A stretch of DNA of 37,680 bases from Gammaproteobacteria bacterium (GTDB taxonomy: Bacteria; Pseudomonadota; Gammaproteobacteria; UBA9214): positions 1 through 37,680 of the forward strand of contig JAJDNX010000012.1 of the NCBI GenBank assembly GCA_022340485.1, read 5' to 3'. Position numbers and translations under genes: made by a program. This document shows positions 27,023 to 34,712 of the stretch, piece by piece. The first letter of the stretch is position 1; each line of letters begins with the position of its first letter. The notes below the pieces were generated by a model. It made no database searches and was not told the DNA's origin. It worked only from the letters and a program-made list of their open reading frames with translations.

Positions 27023-28123
27023 TCAGGTGTTACCCCCCAGATTCCGCAGGCGGTTGATCCGCAATGCCAGCGGCGGATGCGTTGCCGACAGCCGGCTGGT
27101 GTGCTCCTCAAAATTCCTGAACGGGTTGATAATGAACATGTGCTGGGTCGCGCGGTTCGCACCCTTGAAGGTCTCGGAGCTGGTAGCGAGCTTTTCCAGG
27201 GCGGTAATCAGCCCTTGCGGATGTCTCGTCAAGCGAACACTGGTAGCATCCGCAAGAAACTCCCGCTGCCTGGACACCGCCATCTGCACCAGAAAGGCGA
27301 ACAGCGGCGCAAGCGCTGCAAAGGCGATCAATGCCAGCATAATGAAGGCCGCACCGGAGCCACCCTTGCCGGAGCTGCGCGAGTTACCGGAAAAATAAAG
27401 AGAGCGCAGTGCCCCGTCACTGACGAGTGCAATCAGACCCACAATGACCCCCACCGCCGTTGCGTAGCGAATATCCCAGTTCACGATATGGCCCATTTCA
27501 TGGCCGATCACTCCCTGCAATTCTTCACGGTTAAGCGAATCCAGCAGACCACGCGTCACGCCAATGGCAGAGTGTGCAGGACTCATGCCGGTCGCAAAGG
27601 CGTTCAGCGCCCCGGTCTCGATGATGAAGACATCCGGTTTGCGGATGCCTGCGGCAATTGCCATTTCCTCAACAACATTGTGCAGCACCGGCTCATCATC
27701 TACAGAAACTTCCTGTGCACCCGTCAGACGCAACACAATCCGGTCGCCCTGGCTGAATGCCACCCAGGACCAGGTGGCCCCGAAGACAAACAGCCCGAGC
27801 GCCCCCCACATACCCCAGGAACTCAGGAACCAGCTGCTCTCCAGATTATCCGGCAGGTTCTCAATGAGCAGCTGCAAACTCCAGCCCACCAGGTAACCCA
27901 GTATCGCCAGGATCAGCAGTAACAGGGTGATCAGCCTGCGGGTCGCCGTCTGGTTGGCGCGTGCTGCCGCCATGAAATCCGTGCGCCGCAACACCTTGTT
28001 GCGCATACGTGGCCTGTCCTGCCAATTGTTTTTCAGAGGTGCGCCGCACTGGGTACAGAAGCTGGCATGCGGACGATTGGCGGCGTTACATTCTGGACAG
28101 TGGTTATCGAGGGAATGAGGCAT
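27023..28123 (-). CDS. htpX: Membrane zinc metalloprotease HtpX with N-terminal zinc ribbon
   Basis: This 366-residue M48-family inner membrane protease degrades misfolded membrane proteins. The catalytic HEMGH is at 208-212, with the third zinc ligand in REFLAD (Glu288). Hydrophobic helices lie near 63-85, 100-122, 222-240 and 258-283. It is longer than the roughly 290-residue standard HtpX because of an N-terminal zinc ribbon with cysteines at 9, 12, 23 and 26 (CPEC and CTQC). It lies downstream of lemA, a pairing that is common in bacteria. The two genes are separated by 157 bases that contain a family 1 repeat. Confidence 0.9.
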   Translation of the reverse strand: MPHSLDNHCPECNAANRPHASFCTQCGAPLKNNWQDRPRMRNKVLRRTDFMAAARANQTATRRLITLLLLILAILGYLVGWSLQLLIENLPDNLESSWFLSSWGMWGALGLFVFGATWSWVAFSQGDRIVLRLTGAQEVSVDDEPVLHNVVEEMAIAAGIRKPDVFIIETGALNAFATGMSPAHSAIGVTRGLLDSLNREELQGVIGHEMGHIVNWDIRYATAVGVIVGLIALVSDGALRSLYFSGNSRSSGKGGSGAAFIMLALIAFAALAPLFAFLVQMAVSRQREFLADATSVRLTRHPQGLITALEKLATSSETFKGANRATQHMFIINPFRNFEEHTSRLSATHPPLALRINRLRNLGGNT

Positions 28124-28152
28124 TCAAGGCAGTCTGGGATAAAAGCATAATG

Positions 28153-28253
28153 GCCACGGAAGCACACGGAAAAATAAATGCCTCCTGGTAATTATTCCCT
28201 GTCCTTCCGTGGCAAAAGATGGCTGGATCTTGTTTTTTCGTGTTCTTCTGTGG
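28153..28253. repeat. Family 1 copy 3 with a third degenerate arm
   Basis: Arms at 28153-28171 and 28195-28213 pair at 17 of 19 positions. A third, degenerate right arm follows at 28234-28253 (TTTTTCGTGTTCTTCTGTGG). The left arm continues with AAAATAAATGC, which copy 2 shares. It lies between lemA and htpX on their shared minus-strand path, so it could attenuate htpX expression or stabilise the lemA transcript. Confidence 0.85.
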
Positions 28254-28280
28254 ATCCCGCCATCAATTCAATAGTGAGCC

Positions 28281-28838
28281 CTAGCGCAGGTCTACCTTCG
28301 GGGTCAGCGCCTCGGTCTCCGGCACTTCGAAATAGGTTGCCTGACTAAAACCAAACATACCGGCAACAAAATTCGAGGGGAAGGATTCCACGGCGTTGTT
28401 CAGTGACATGACGCTGTCGTTGTAGAACTGCCGCGAAAATGAAATCTTGTTCTCGGTAGCGCTCAACTCTTCCATCAGGCGCGATACATTTTCATTGGCC
28501 TTGAGGTCCGGGTAGTTTTCCATCAATGCAAACAGTTTGCCCATGGCGCCACCGAGAATGCCTTCTGCAGCGATTGCCGCTTCGGGGGTACTGGCACTGA
28601 CGGCCTGATTACGTGCCTGGATCACCTTCTCCAGGGTCTCCTGCTCATAGGACATATAGTCCTTGACCACCTCCACCAGGTTCGGGATGAGGTCATGGCG
28701 ACGCTTCAACTGTACATCAATCTGGCGCCAGGCATTCTTTACCTGGTTACGCAAACTCACCAGTTTATTGTAGAGAAGAACCCCTAACAGCGGGATACCG
28801 ATAATGATCGCTACGATGACCCAACCGAAGACTTCCAT
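28281..28838 (-). CDS. lemA: LemA family protein
   Basis: This 185-residue protein has one N-terminal transmembrane helix (about 5-24, VIVAIIIGIPLLGVLLYNKL) and a helical LemA domain. Typical features are NQVKNAWRQIDVQLKRRHDLIPNLVE, YMSYEQETLEKVIQARNQA, and near the end SRQFYNDSVMSLNNAVESFPSN and FGFSQATYFEVPE. The biochemical role is not settled. Its position before htpX agrees with the common lemA-htpX pairing, which suggests a shared membrane quality-control role. Confidence 0.93.
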   Translation of the reverse strand: MEVFGWVIVAIIIGIPLLGVLLYNKLVSLRNQVKNAWRQIDVQLKRRHDLIPNLVEVVKDYMSYEQETLEKVIQARNQAVSASTPEAAIAAEGILGGAMGKLFALMENYPDLKANENVSRLMEELSATENKISFSRQFYNDSVMSLNNAVESFPSNFVAGMFGFSQATYFEVPETEALTPKVDLR

Positions 28839-28900
28839 ATTCGAGCTCCTGTCAAACGCTACCTGCTAGCCGCTACCCCACTGCGGTAACCCTCCACGTC

Positions 28901-30184
28901 CTACTCTTCACGCTTCATCGCACGATAGCCGATATCCGTACGGTAATAGACATCCGGCCAATAGATCGCGTTGACGCAATCGTAGACCTTGTGCCGGGCC
29001 TCAGTAATCGTGTTACCCAGCGCGCACACGCACAGCACCCGCCCACCGCTGGTCACAATTACCTCGTCCTGCATCCGGGTGCCGGCATGAAACACTTTGC
29101 AGCCACCGGCCTCCACCGAGTCCAGACCATCAATGGCATCCCCCTTGCGATACTCATCCGGGTAGCCACCCGCGGCCATCACCACACCCAGGGCTGCGCG
29201 CTCATCCCATTCCACCGTGGCCGTATCCAGGTGACCTTCCAGCGCCGCCTGGCACAGCTCAACCAGGTCGGATTGTAGCCGGCACATGACCGGCTGCGTC
29301 TCCGGGTCCCCCAGACGCACATTGTATTCAAGTACCCTGGGGGTTCCATCCGCTGCAATCATCAGCCCCGCGTACAGAAAGCCGCTGAACGAATAGCCCT
29401 CTTCCCTCATACCTGCCAGGGTTGGCTGGATCACCTCCTTCATGACACGTTCGTGGATGACCGGTGTAACCACCGGTGCAGGCGAGTACGCGCCCATGCC
29501 ACCGGTATTCGGTCCTTGGCCCGCATTATCACGCGCCTTGTGGTCCTGCGAGGTCGCCAGTGGCAGGCAGTTTTTGCCATCGGCCATGACAATAAAACTG
29601 GCCTCCTCTCCCTGAAGGAATTCCTCGATCACGACCCGATGCCCGGCCTCGCCATAGACATTGCCACTGAGCATGTCTTCTACCGCGGACAGCGCCTCGG
29701 CCTCGGTCTGCGCCAGGATCACCCCCTTGCCGGCCGCCAGCCCGTCAGCCTTGACGACCATCGGCACCCCCTGGGCATGGATGTAGGCCCGCGCCTCATC
29801 AATATCCGTGAAGGCAGCGTAGGCGGCTGTGGGAATGTTATGGCGCGCCAGAAAATCCTTGGCAAAGGCCTTCGAGCCTTCGAGCTGAGACGCGCGACGC
29901 GAGGGGCCAAAGCAACGTAACCCTGCCGCAATGAATTTATCGGCAACACCGGCAACCAGCGGTTGCTCGGGCCCGACAATCGTCAGACCAACCTCGTTAG
30001 CCAGTGCAAAGCTCAATAATGCCGGAATGTCATCAGCGGCAATATCGACATTCTCTACACCGTCTTCCAGTGCGGTGCCTGCATTGCCAGGTGCAACGTA
30101 CACGGTATCCGCGAGGGGGGACTGTGCCGCCTTCCAGGCCAGGGCATGTTCGCGGCCACCGCCGCCGATAATGAGAATGTTCAT
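28901..30184 (-). CDS. purD: Phosphoribosylamine-glycine ligase
   Basis: This 427-residue ATP-grasp enzyme joins glycine to phosphoribosylamine, the second step of purine synthesis. It begins with the standard MNILIIGGGGREHALAWK and shows TIVGPEQPLVAGVAD, FGPSRRASQLEGSKAFAKDF, the ATP-grasp segment MVVKADGLAAGKGVILA, EASFIVMADG, DHKARDNAGQGPNTGGMGAY and NVRLGDPETQPVM. The length is normal. It follows purH on the minus strand, as in many gammaproteobacteria, but 126 bases with a family 1 repeat separate them, so the relative level of the two may be altered. Confidence 0.97.
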   Translation of the reverse strand: MNILIIGGGGREHALAWKAAQSPLADTVYVAPGNAGTALEDGVENVDIAADDIPALLSFALANEVGLTIVGPEQPLVAGVADKFIAAGLRCFGPSRRASQLEGSKAFAKDFLARHNIPTAAYAAFTDIDEARAYIHAQGVPMVVKADGLAAGKGVILAQTEAEALSAVEDMLSGNVYGEAGHRVVIEEFLQGEEASFIVMADGKNCLPLATSQDHKARDNAGQGPNTGGMGAYSPAPVVTPVIHERVMKEVIQPTLAGMREEGYSFSGFLYAGLMIAADGTPRVLEYNVRLGDPETQPVMCRLQSDLVELCQAALEGHLDTATVEWDERAALGVVMAAGGYPDEYRKGDAIDGLDSVEAGGCKVFHAGTRMQDEVIVTSGGRVLCVCALGNTITEARHKVYDCVNAIYWPDVYYRTDIGYRAMKREE

Positions 30185-30210
30185 AATCGATCCTTGCTAA
30201 AACCATATCA

Positions 30211-30271
30211 GCCACGGAAGCACACCGAAGGATAGCAGCCTGAAAAGAATTTTTCCGTGTGTTTCCGTGGC
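30211..30271. repeat. Family 1 inverted repeat, copy 4
   Basis: Arms at 30211-30229 and 30253-30271 pair at 17 of 19 positions. The element lies between purH and purD, which are co-directional. On the minus strand the hairpin is followed by TGATATGGTTTT, a weak T-rich stretch, so partial termination before purD is possible. Confidence 0.85.
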
Positions 30272-30310
30272 TAAAAAGTTTATAAATCTAGCACTCTGCT
30301 CGCAATGCTA

Positions 30311-31879
30311 CTAATGCCGGAAGTGCCGCATACCGGTGAACACCATGGCAATATCATACTCGTTCGCCGCCGCAATAACCTCATCATCGCGCATGGAGCC
30401 GCCGGGTTCAATGACGGCCACAATACCCGCATCGGCTGCCTGGTCGATGCCGTCCCGGAACGGGAAGAAGGCATCGGAGGCCATCACGGAACCCCGCACC
30501 TCCAGCCCTTCATCGGCCGCCTTGAGGGCCGCCACCTTGGCACTGTAGACACGGCTCATCTGACCCGCACCGACACCGATGGTCATACTGTCCTTGCAAT
30601 AGACAATGGCATTGGACTTGACGAACTTGGCAACGCGCCAGGCAAACAGCAGATCTTTCAACTCCTGGGCAGTCGGCTGGCGCCTGGTGACCACCTTCAG
30701 ATCTGCTTCGCTGATGCGGCCGAGATCACGGTCCTGCACCAGCAGGCCTCCATTGACGCGTTTAAAGTCCAGCATCGCCAGTGGCTCACCCGTCCACTGG
30801 CCACATTCCAGCACGCGTACATTCTGCTTGCTGGCCAGCACCGGCAAGGCAGCCGGTTCGACAACCGGGGCAATGATGACCTCGACAAATTGCCGTTCAA
30901 TAATGGCGCTGGCAGTCGCTTCGTCCAGCGGCCGGTTGAAGGCGATGATGCCACCAAAGGCCGAGGTTGGATCCGTCCTGAAGGCGCGCTCGTAGGCCTC
31001 CAGCGGACCAGCTCCAAGCGCCACACCGCAGGGATTGGCGTGCTTGACAATGACACAGGCGGGCGCCTCGGTGAAGGATTTCACACATTCGAGTGCCGCA
31101 TCGGTATCCGCCACGTTGTTGTAGGACAATTCCTTGCCCTGTAGCTGCCGCGCCGTGGCTACCGAGGCCTCCTGCGGAGCATGCTCGATAAAGAAGGCGG
31201 CACGTTGATGCGGGTTCTCGCCGTAACGCATCGTCTGCACCTGCCGGTACTGCAGCGTCAGGGTATTTGGAAAATCCGCCAGTTCCCCTGCAGCATTGAT
31301 GGCGCCGAGGTAGTTGGCAATTGCCCCGTCATACCGTGCGGTGTGCTCGAAGGTCTTTACCGCCAATGCATAGCGCGTAGCCTGCGTCGTCTGGCCAGCC
31401 TGCTGCTGCAGCTCTGCCAGCACCGTGGTGTAATCCGCACTGTCAACAATGACGGTCACCGCAGCATGGTTCTTGGCCGCCGCGCGTAACAGGGTCGGTC
31501 CGCCAATGTCGATGTTCTCGATGGCCATGGACAGGTCGCAGTCCGCACGCGCCACGGTCTGTTCAAAGGGATAGAGATTGACCACCACCAGATCGATGGG
31601 GCCAATGTCATTTGCCGCCATCACTGCCTCGTCCGTACCTCGGCGGGCAAGGATGCCGCCATGGATCTTCGGGTGCAGCGTCTTCACGCGACCGTCCATC
31701 ATCTCGGGGAAACCGGTGTAATCCGAGACCTCGGTGACCGGGATGCCTGCCTCTGCAAGCAACTGTGCGGTACCGCCTGTCGAAAGGATCTCGATGCCCA
31801 GTGCCTGCAGACCGCGGGCAAAATCCACAATCCCTTCCTTGTCTGAAACACTGATGAGCGCGCGCTGTATTTTGTCCAT
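30311..31879 (-). CDS. purH: Bifunctional AICAR transformylase/IMP cyclohydrolase
   Basis: This 522-residue enzyme catalyses the last two steps of IMP synthesis. The N-terminal IMP cyclohydrolase domain (about 1-200) shows [26 protein letters not shown] and [15 protein letters not shown]. The C-terminal transformylase domain has [21 protein letters not shown], the catalytic [19 protein letters not shown] and [15 protein letters not shown] 31879 gives the normal N-terminus [11 protein letters not shown]; a longer frame to 31948 is not needed. It sits between fis and purD in the conserved block. Confidence 0.97.
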   Translation of the reverse strand: MDKIQRALISVSDKEGIVDFARGLQALGIEILSTGGTAQLLAEAGIPVTEVSDYTGFPEMMDGRVKTLHPKIHGGILARRGTDEAVMAANDIGPIDLVVVNLYPFEQTVARADCDLSMAIENIDIGGPTLLRAAAKNHAAVTVIVDSADYTTVLAELQQQAGQTTQATRYALAVKTFEHTARYDGAIANYLGAINAAGELADFPNTLTLQYRQVQTMRYGENPHQRAAFFIEHAPQEASVATARQLQGKELSYNNVADTDAALECVKSFTEAPACVIVKHANPCGVALGAGPLEAYERAFRTDPTSAFGGIIAFNRPLDEATASAIIERQFVEVIIAPVVEPAALPVLASKQNVRVLECGQWTGEPLAMLDFKRVNGGLLVQDRDLGRISEADLKVVTRRQPTAQELKDLLFAWRVAKFVKSNAIVYCKDSMTIGVGAGQMSRVYSAKVAALKAADEGLEVRGSVMASDAFFPFRDGIDQAADAGIVAVIEPGGSMRDDEVIAAANEYDIAMVFTGMRHFRH

Positions 31880-31914
31880 AGAATCCCTTGGTTCTGTGTC
31901 GTTACAAGCTGTAA

Positions 31915-31988
31915 TTTCTCGCGAGGACGCCAAGACACGAAGAGACAAATGCTGATAGAACTTTACGAGTTTGCGCCCTGGCGAGAGT
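31915..31988. repeat. Family 2 imperfect inverted repeat between purH and fis
   Basis: TCTCGCGAGGACGCCAAGA (31917-31935) is partly matched in reverse by TTTGCGCCCTGGCGAGAG (31970-31987). On the minus strand the left arm reads close to TCTTTGCGTCTTTGCGA, a sequence also found near 33615. It lies in the 157-base gap between the fis stop and purH start. Confidence 0.6.
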
Positions 31989-32036
31989 CTTTGTATTGAA
32001 TGAAATCAGGCAAAGCGTTCACATGGCAATAGTCTG

Positions 32037-32291
32037 TCACAAGCCGTACATCTTCAGTTTCTTGCGCAGCGTGCCGCGACTGATCCCCAGTACATCCGCC
32101 GCCACGCTTTGATTGCCTTCCACGTAATTCATCACCACGTCGAGAATTGCCGGCTCGACCTCGCTGAGCACCACATGATATAGATCATTCACCTCGTGCC
32201 CGCCCATATCGTGCAGATAGAGTTCAATCGCCGAGGTCACGCTGCGACGGATCGGCTGCTTGCGGCGTTCACGGCGGGTTGGCACGTTCAT
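32037..32291 (-). CDS. fis: Nucleoid-associated regulator Fis
   Basis: This 84-residue DNA-bending protein activates rRNA and other growth-linked promoters. The C-terminal helix-turn-helix QSVAADVLGISRGTLRKKLKMYGL is that of Fis, and the N-terminal region includes LYLHDMGGHEVNDLYHVVLSEVE. It is slightly shorter than E. coli Fis (98 residues), with a basic N-terminus RRERRKQPIRR. Its ATG overlaps the dusB stop (ATGA), so dusB and fis form the usual operon, and its expression depends on the promoter upstream of dusB. Confidence 0.96.
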   Translation of the reverse strand: MNVPTRRERRKQPIRRSVTSAIELYLHDMGGHEVNDLYHVVLSEVEPAILDVVMNYVEGNQSVAADVLGISRGTLRKKLKMYGL

Positions 32292-33274
32292 GCTGCCAGT
32301 GCCTGTTGTTCGGTCAATCGATCAAAGTAGTCCCGCACGCAGGCCAGCTGCGCCTGCGCTGACTCCAGCCGGACGATGCGCTGGCGGAAGACATTCCCGT
32401 CGCGCTGCCCCTTGCTGTACCAGGCAATATGCTTGCGCGCCACGCGTACCCCGGTGTACTCGCCGTAAAACGCATACAGGTTGTTCAGGTGTGTCGTCAG
32501 GGTGGTGCAAATCGCGGCCGGCGCAGGTGGCGGCAAGTGCCGGCCAGTCGCCAGGTAGTGTGCAATTTCGCGGAAGATCCAAGGGCGTCCCTGTGCGGCG
32601 CGGCCAATCATGACGGCATCAGCACCGCTTTGCTGTAACACGGAAAGCGCCTTTTCCGGGGTCGTGATATCTCCGTTGGCAATCACCGGGATCGATACTG
32701 CGGACTTGATGGACCGTACCGTGTCATGCTCTGCCTCGCCACGGTAGCCACAGGCCCGGGTACGGCCATGCACCGCCAGGGCCTGGATGCCGGCCTGCTC
32801 CGCGAGCCTGGCAATGGCCAGCCCGTTCTTGTGTTGTGGATCCCAGCCGGTGCGGATCTTCAAGGTCACCGGCACATCCACGGCACTGACCACCGCCTCC
32901 AGAATCTGTCCCACCAGGGCCTCGTCCTGCAACAGGGCGGAGCCGGCCATGACATTACACACCTTCTTTGCCGGGCATCCCATGTTGATATCGATTAGCT
33001 GTGCACCGTGGTCGACGTTGAAACGTGCGGCGTCGGCCATTTGCGCCGGCACTGCACCAGCGATCTGCACCGAGACAGGTTCCCCCTCACCGGCATGGTC
33101 GATGCGACGGCGGGTCTTCTCGCTACCCCATAACAGGGCATTGCAGGAGACCATTTCCGACACGACCAGGCCAGCACCCTGCTCAACGCACAGTTGCCGG
33201 AACGGACGATCGGTGACGCCGGCCATGGGCGCCAGTACCAGGTTGTTAGAAAGTGTGTAGGGACCAATTTTCAC
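32288..33274 (-). CDS. dusB: tRNA-dihydrouridine synthase B
   Basis: This 328-residue FMN enzyme reduces uridine to dihydrouridine in tRNA. It has LAPMAGVTDRPFRQLC at the N-terminus, the catalytic cysteine in DINMGCPAKKVC (about residue 98-104), KIRTGWD, VHGRTRACGYRG, IPVIANGDI and ADAVMIGRAAQGRPWIF. It begins with GTG at 33274; no strong ribosome site is seen. It overlaps fis by four bases. In gammaproteobacteria this pair is transcribed from a growth-regulated promoter. Confidence 0.96.
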   Translation of the reverse strand: MKIGPYTLSNNLVLAPMAGVTDRPFRQLCVEQGAGLVVSEMVSCNALLWGSEKTRRRIDHAGEGEPVSVQIAGAVPAQMADAARFNVDHGAQLIDINMGCPAKKVCNVMAGSALLQDEALVGQILEAVVSAVDVPVTLKIRTGWDPQHKNGLAIARLAEQAGIQALAVHGRTRACGYRGEAEHDTVRSIKSAVSIPVIANGDITTPEKALSVLQQSGADAVMIGRAAQGRPWIFREIAHYLATGRHLPPPAPAAICTTLTTHLNNLYAFYGEYTGVRVARKHIAWYSKGQRDGNVFRQRIVRLESAQAQLACVRDYFDRLTEQQALAA

Positions 33275-33688
33275 CGGATTTATAGTGAATCTTTATGATT
33301 CCGGAACCATCAGGACGGCAGATAATACCCCCATCCTGCGACAGGATAAAGTGCACAAAAAGGTAAATAGTAGGCAGTTTCTATCGGTTCCAGAAAAACA
33401 CTCGCCAGGACGCCTGGATCGCAAAGTTATAAGCGATTGTTAAACAGGGTCACAGCTACTCACCAGACGTGATTGAATTGGCTATAAAGTTATGAATGAA
33501 AACATTCGTACAAACTCACAACTGTTCCATAATCTCCCGCTCACACAGAGAGAGGGCTGTGGAGCGGGAGTTTGTGGGTCTGCAGTGAACAAGGAATCAG
33601 TGAAAAATGAATCGATTTCTTTGCGTCTTTGCGAAAGAGAGTACCGCAAGTAACGGTAGAAACCGGGCAACGAAACAGCGGGTATTAT
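33275..33688 (-). promoter_or_regulatory. dusB-fis upstream region with candidate promoter and palindromes
   Basis: This 414-base gap has no gene. On the minus strand TATTAT (33327-33322) followed by a GC-rich stretch could be the dusB-fis -10, with a weak TTTATC (33350-33345) 17 bases before it. A perfect inverted repeat ATCCTG-CGA-CAGGAT (33333-33347) sits in the spacer. Further upstream, CTCCCGCTC (33534-33542) pairs with GAGCGGGAG (33562-33570), extended by CACAG with CTGTG, giving a strong hairpin. A family 2 repeat segment, TTTCTTTGCGTCTTTGCGA, lies at about 33616-33634. GC-rich discriminators are a known feature of fis promoters. Confidence 0.5.
33534..33570. repeat. Strong hairpin in the DUF3426-dusB gap
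   Basis: Nine perfect pairs (33534-33542 with 33562-33570), one bulged A and five more pairs (33544-33548 with 33557-33561) enclose an eight-base loop. ACAAACTC (33510-33517) can instead pair with GAGTTTGT (33568-33575), overlapping the first stem, so two folds are exclusive. It may end transcription from the DUF3426 gene. Confidence 0.6.
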
Positions 33689-34471
33689 TTATAGAAAACC
33701 AAACTGGAAGGAAACGGCCTCGGTCCCGGGATCCAGCACCTCCAGCAGCACCTGGGCTGTCGATTGCGGGGACATCCCGGACTCGGGATCGATGCCTTTG
33801 CCGAGGTATTCCGCGGGCGCAAATCGTCGCATGGCAACGGCATTCCCTGCCTTGTCAGTAAACCGGACCTCAAACAGCGGATAGGGCTGAGTAAAATCGG
33901 CGCGATTTTCTATGGCGACATTGATCAGCAGCGCATCCTCGACCTCCGGGTGCTTGCGAACATCGCGCTCGAGAATACCGATCTGATCCAGATCCACGCG
34001 CATCGGCAGCCCGCAATGCAGTACCGCACAAAAACGTTCCATTACCGGGCGTAGACTGTCGTCTGCAGCCAGCAGGCCGCGCTTGAAATAGACCCATTGC
34101 AGCCCCAGCAGCAGCACTAACATGCCGATCGTAAGGCCACGGCCGATATCGCCCATGGATACCGTGCGTTTATGCCAGCTCTCCGAGTGCAGCCGGCCTT
34201 TGGAACGCGTCTCTTGAGTCGCCTCCCAACCCGGCGCATCCCGTGCGGGTATGTTGAGAGGCGCATAGCGACCCATTACCTCCCTTGTTGGATTCCCGGC
34301 AGCGTGCCGGCCCTCTATGGCCTTGTGCACTGCGGCAAGGTCATCAAAGAGGTAATCCGCTGCCCGGTACACCTGCCGGCACTCACTACAGCGCGTCCGC
34401 CCCCCGGCCTTGTCGATGTGCTCGGATGTGATCTGGAAGATCGCAAGACAGTTGGGGCAGTAGGTGTACAT
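33689..34471 (-). CDS. Zinc-ribbon membrane protein, DUF3426 family
   Basis: This 260-residue protein begins with an MJ0042-type zinc ribbon with cysteines at 5, 8, 28 and 31 (CPNC and CSEC). A linker leads to one transmembrane helix at about 110-128 (GRGLTIGMLVLLLGLQWVYF), and a DUF3426 domain follows (about 135-260; DLDQIGILERDVRKHP, LINVAIENRADFTQPYPLFEV, RRFAPAEYLGKGIDPESGM). The function is not known. It is a regular member of the accC-prmA-dusB-fis block in gammaproteobacteria such as Pseudomonas. Its start ATG 34471 lacks a clear ribosome site. Here it is separated from prmA by the exosortase gene. Confidence 0.88.
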   Translation of the reverse strand: MYTYCPNCLAIFQITSEHIDKAGGRTRCSECRQVYRAADYLFDDLAAVHKAIEGRHAAGNPTREVMGRYAPLNIPARDAPGWEATQETRSKGRLHSESWHKRTVSMGDIGRGLTIGMLVLLLGLQWVYFKRGLLAADDSLRPVMERFCAVLHCGLPMRVDLDQIGILERDVRKHPEVEDALLINVAIENRADFTQPYPLFEVRFTDKAGNAVAMRRFAPAEYLGKGIDPESGMSPQSTAQVLLEVLDPGTEAVSFQFGFL

Positions 34472-34542
34472 GGGGAGAGTGTACGTTTTGCGTAACAGGA
34501 AGTGAACAGTACTGGTTCAATCTGACCAAGGCAGATATTATG

Positions 34543-34612
34543 GTCACGGACACACACGGGAACACACTGAATAACATGCATTAATCGCATTACTTCTGTG
34601 TATTTCCGTGGC
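34543..34612. repeat. Family 1 inverted repeat, copy 5
   Basis: Arms at 34543-34561 and 34594-34612 are the most diverged copy (GTCACGGACACACACGGGA and TTCTGTGTATTTCCGTGGC) and still pair over most of their length. It lies in the divergent gap between the DUF3426 gene and the exosortase gene, so it cannot be a simple terminator there. It forms the left flank of the exosortase insertion. Confidence 0.75.
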
Positions 34613-34712
34613 CAATTGGGTACCTCGATGGATCGCACCTCATAAATTCCAACTGCCATCCTGGTAAGGCAATTACTTGATCCGCGTAATCCATAGCCTT
34701 GATAAAAAGCCG

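Noticed and set aside
27077-27922. Long plus-strand frame opposite htpX
   Set aside because: It is fully antisense to a clear metalloprotease gene and reflects its codon structure.
30305-31144. Long plus-strand frame opposite purH
   Set aside because: It is antisense to the conserved purH C-terminal domain and has no recognised features.
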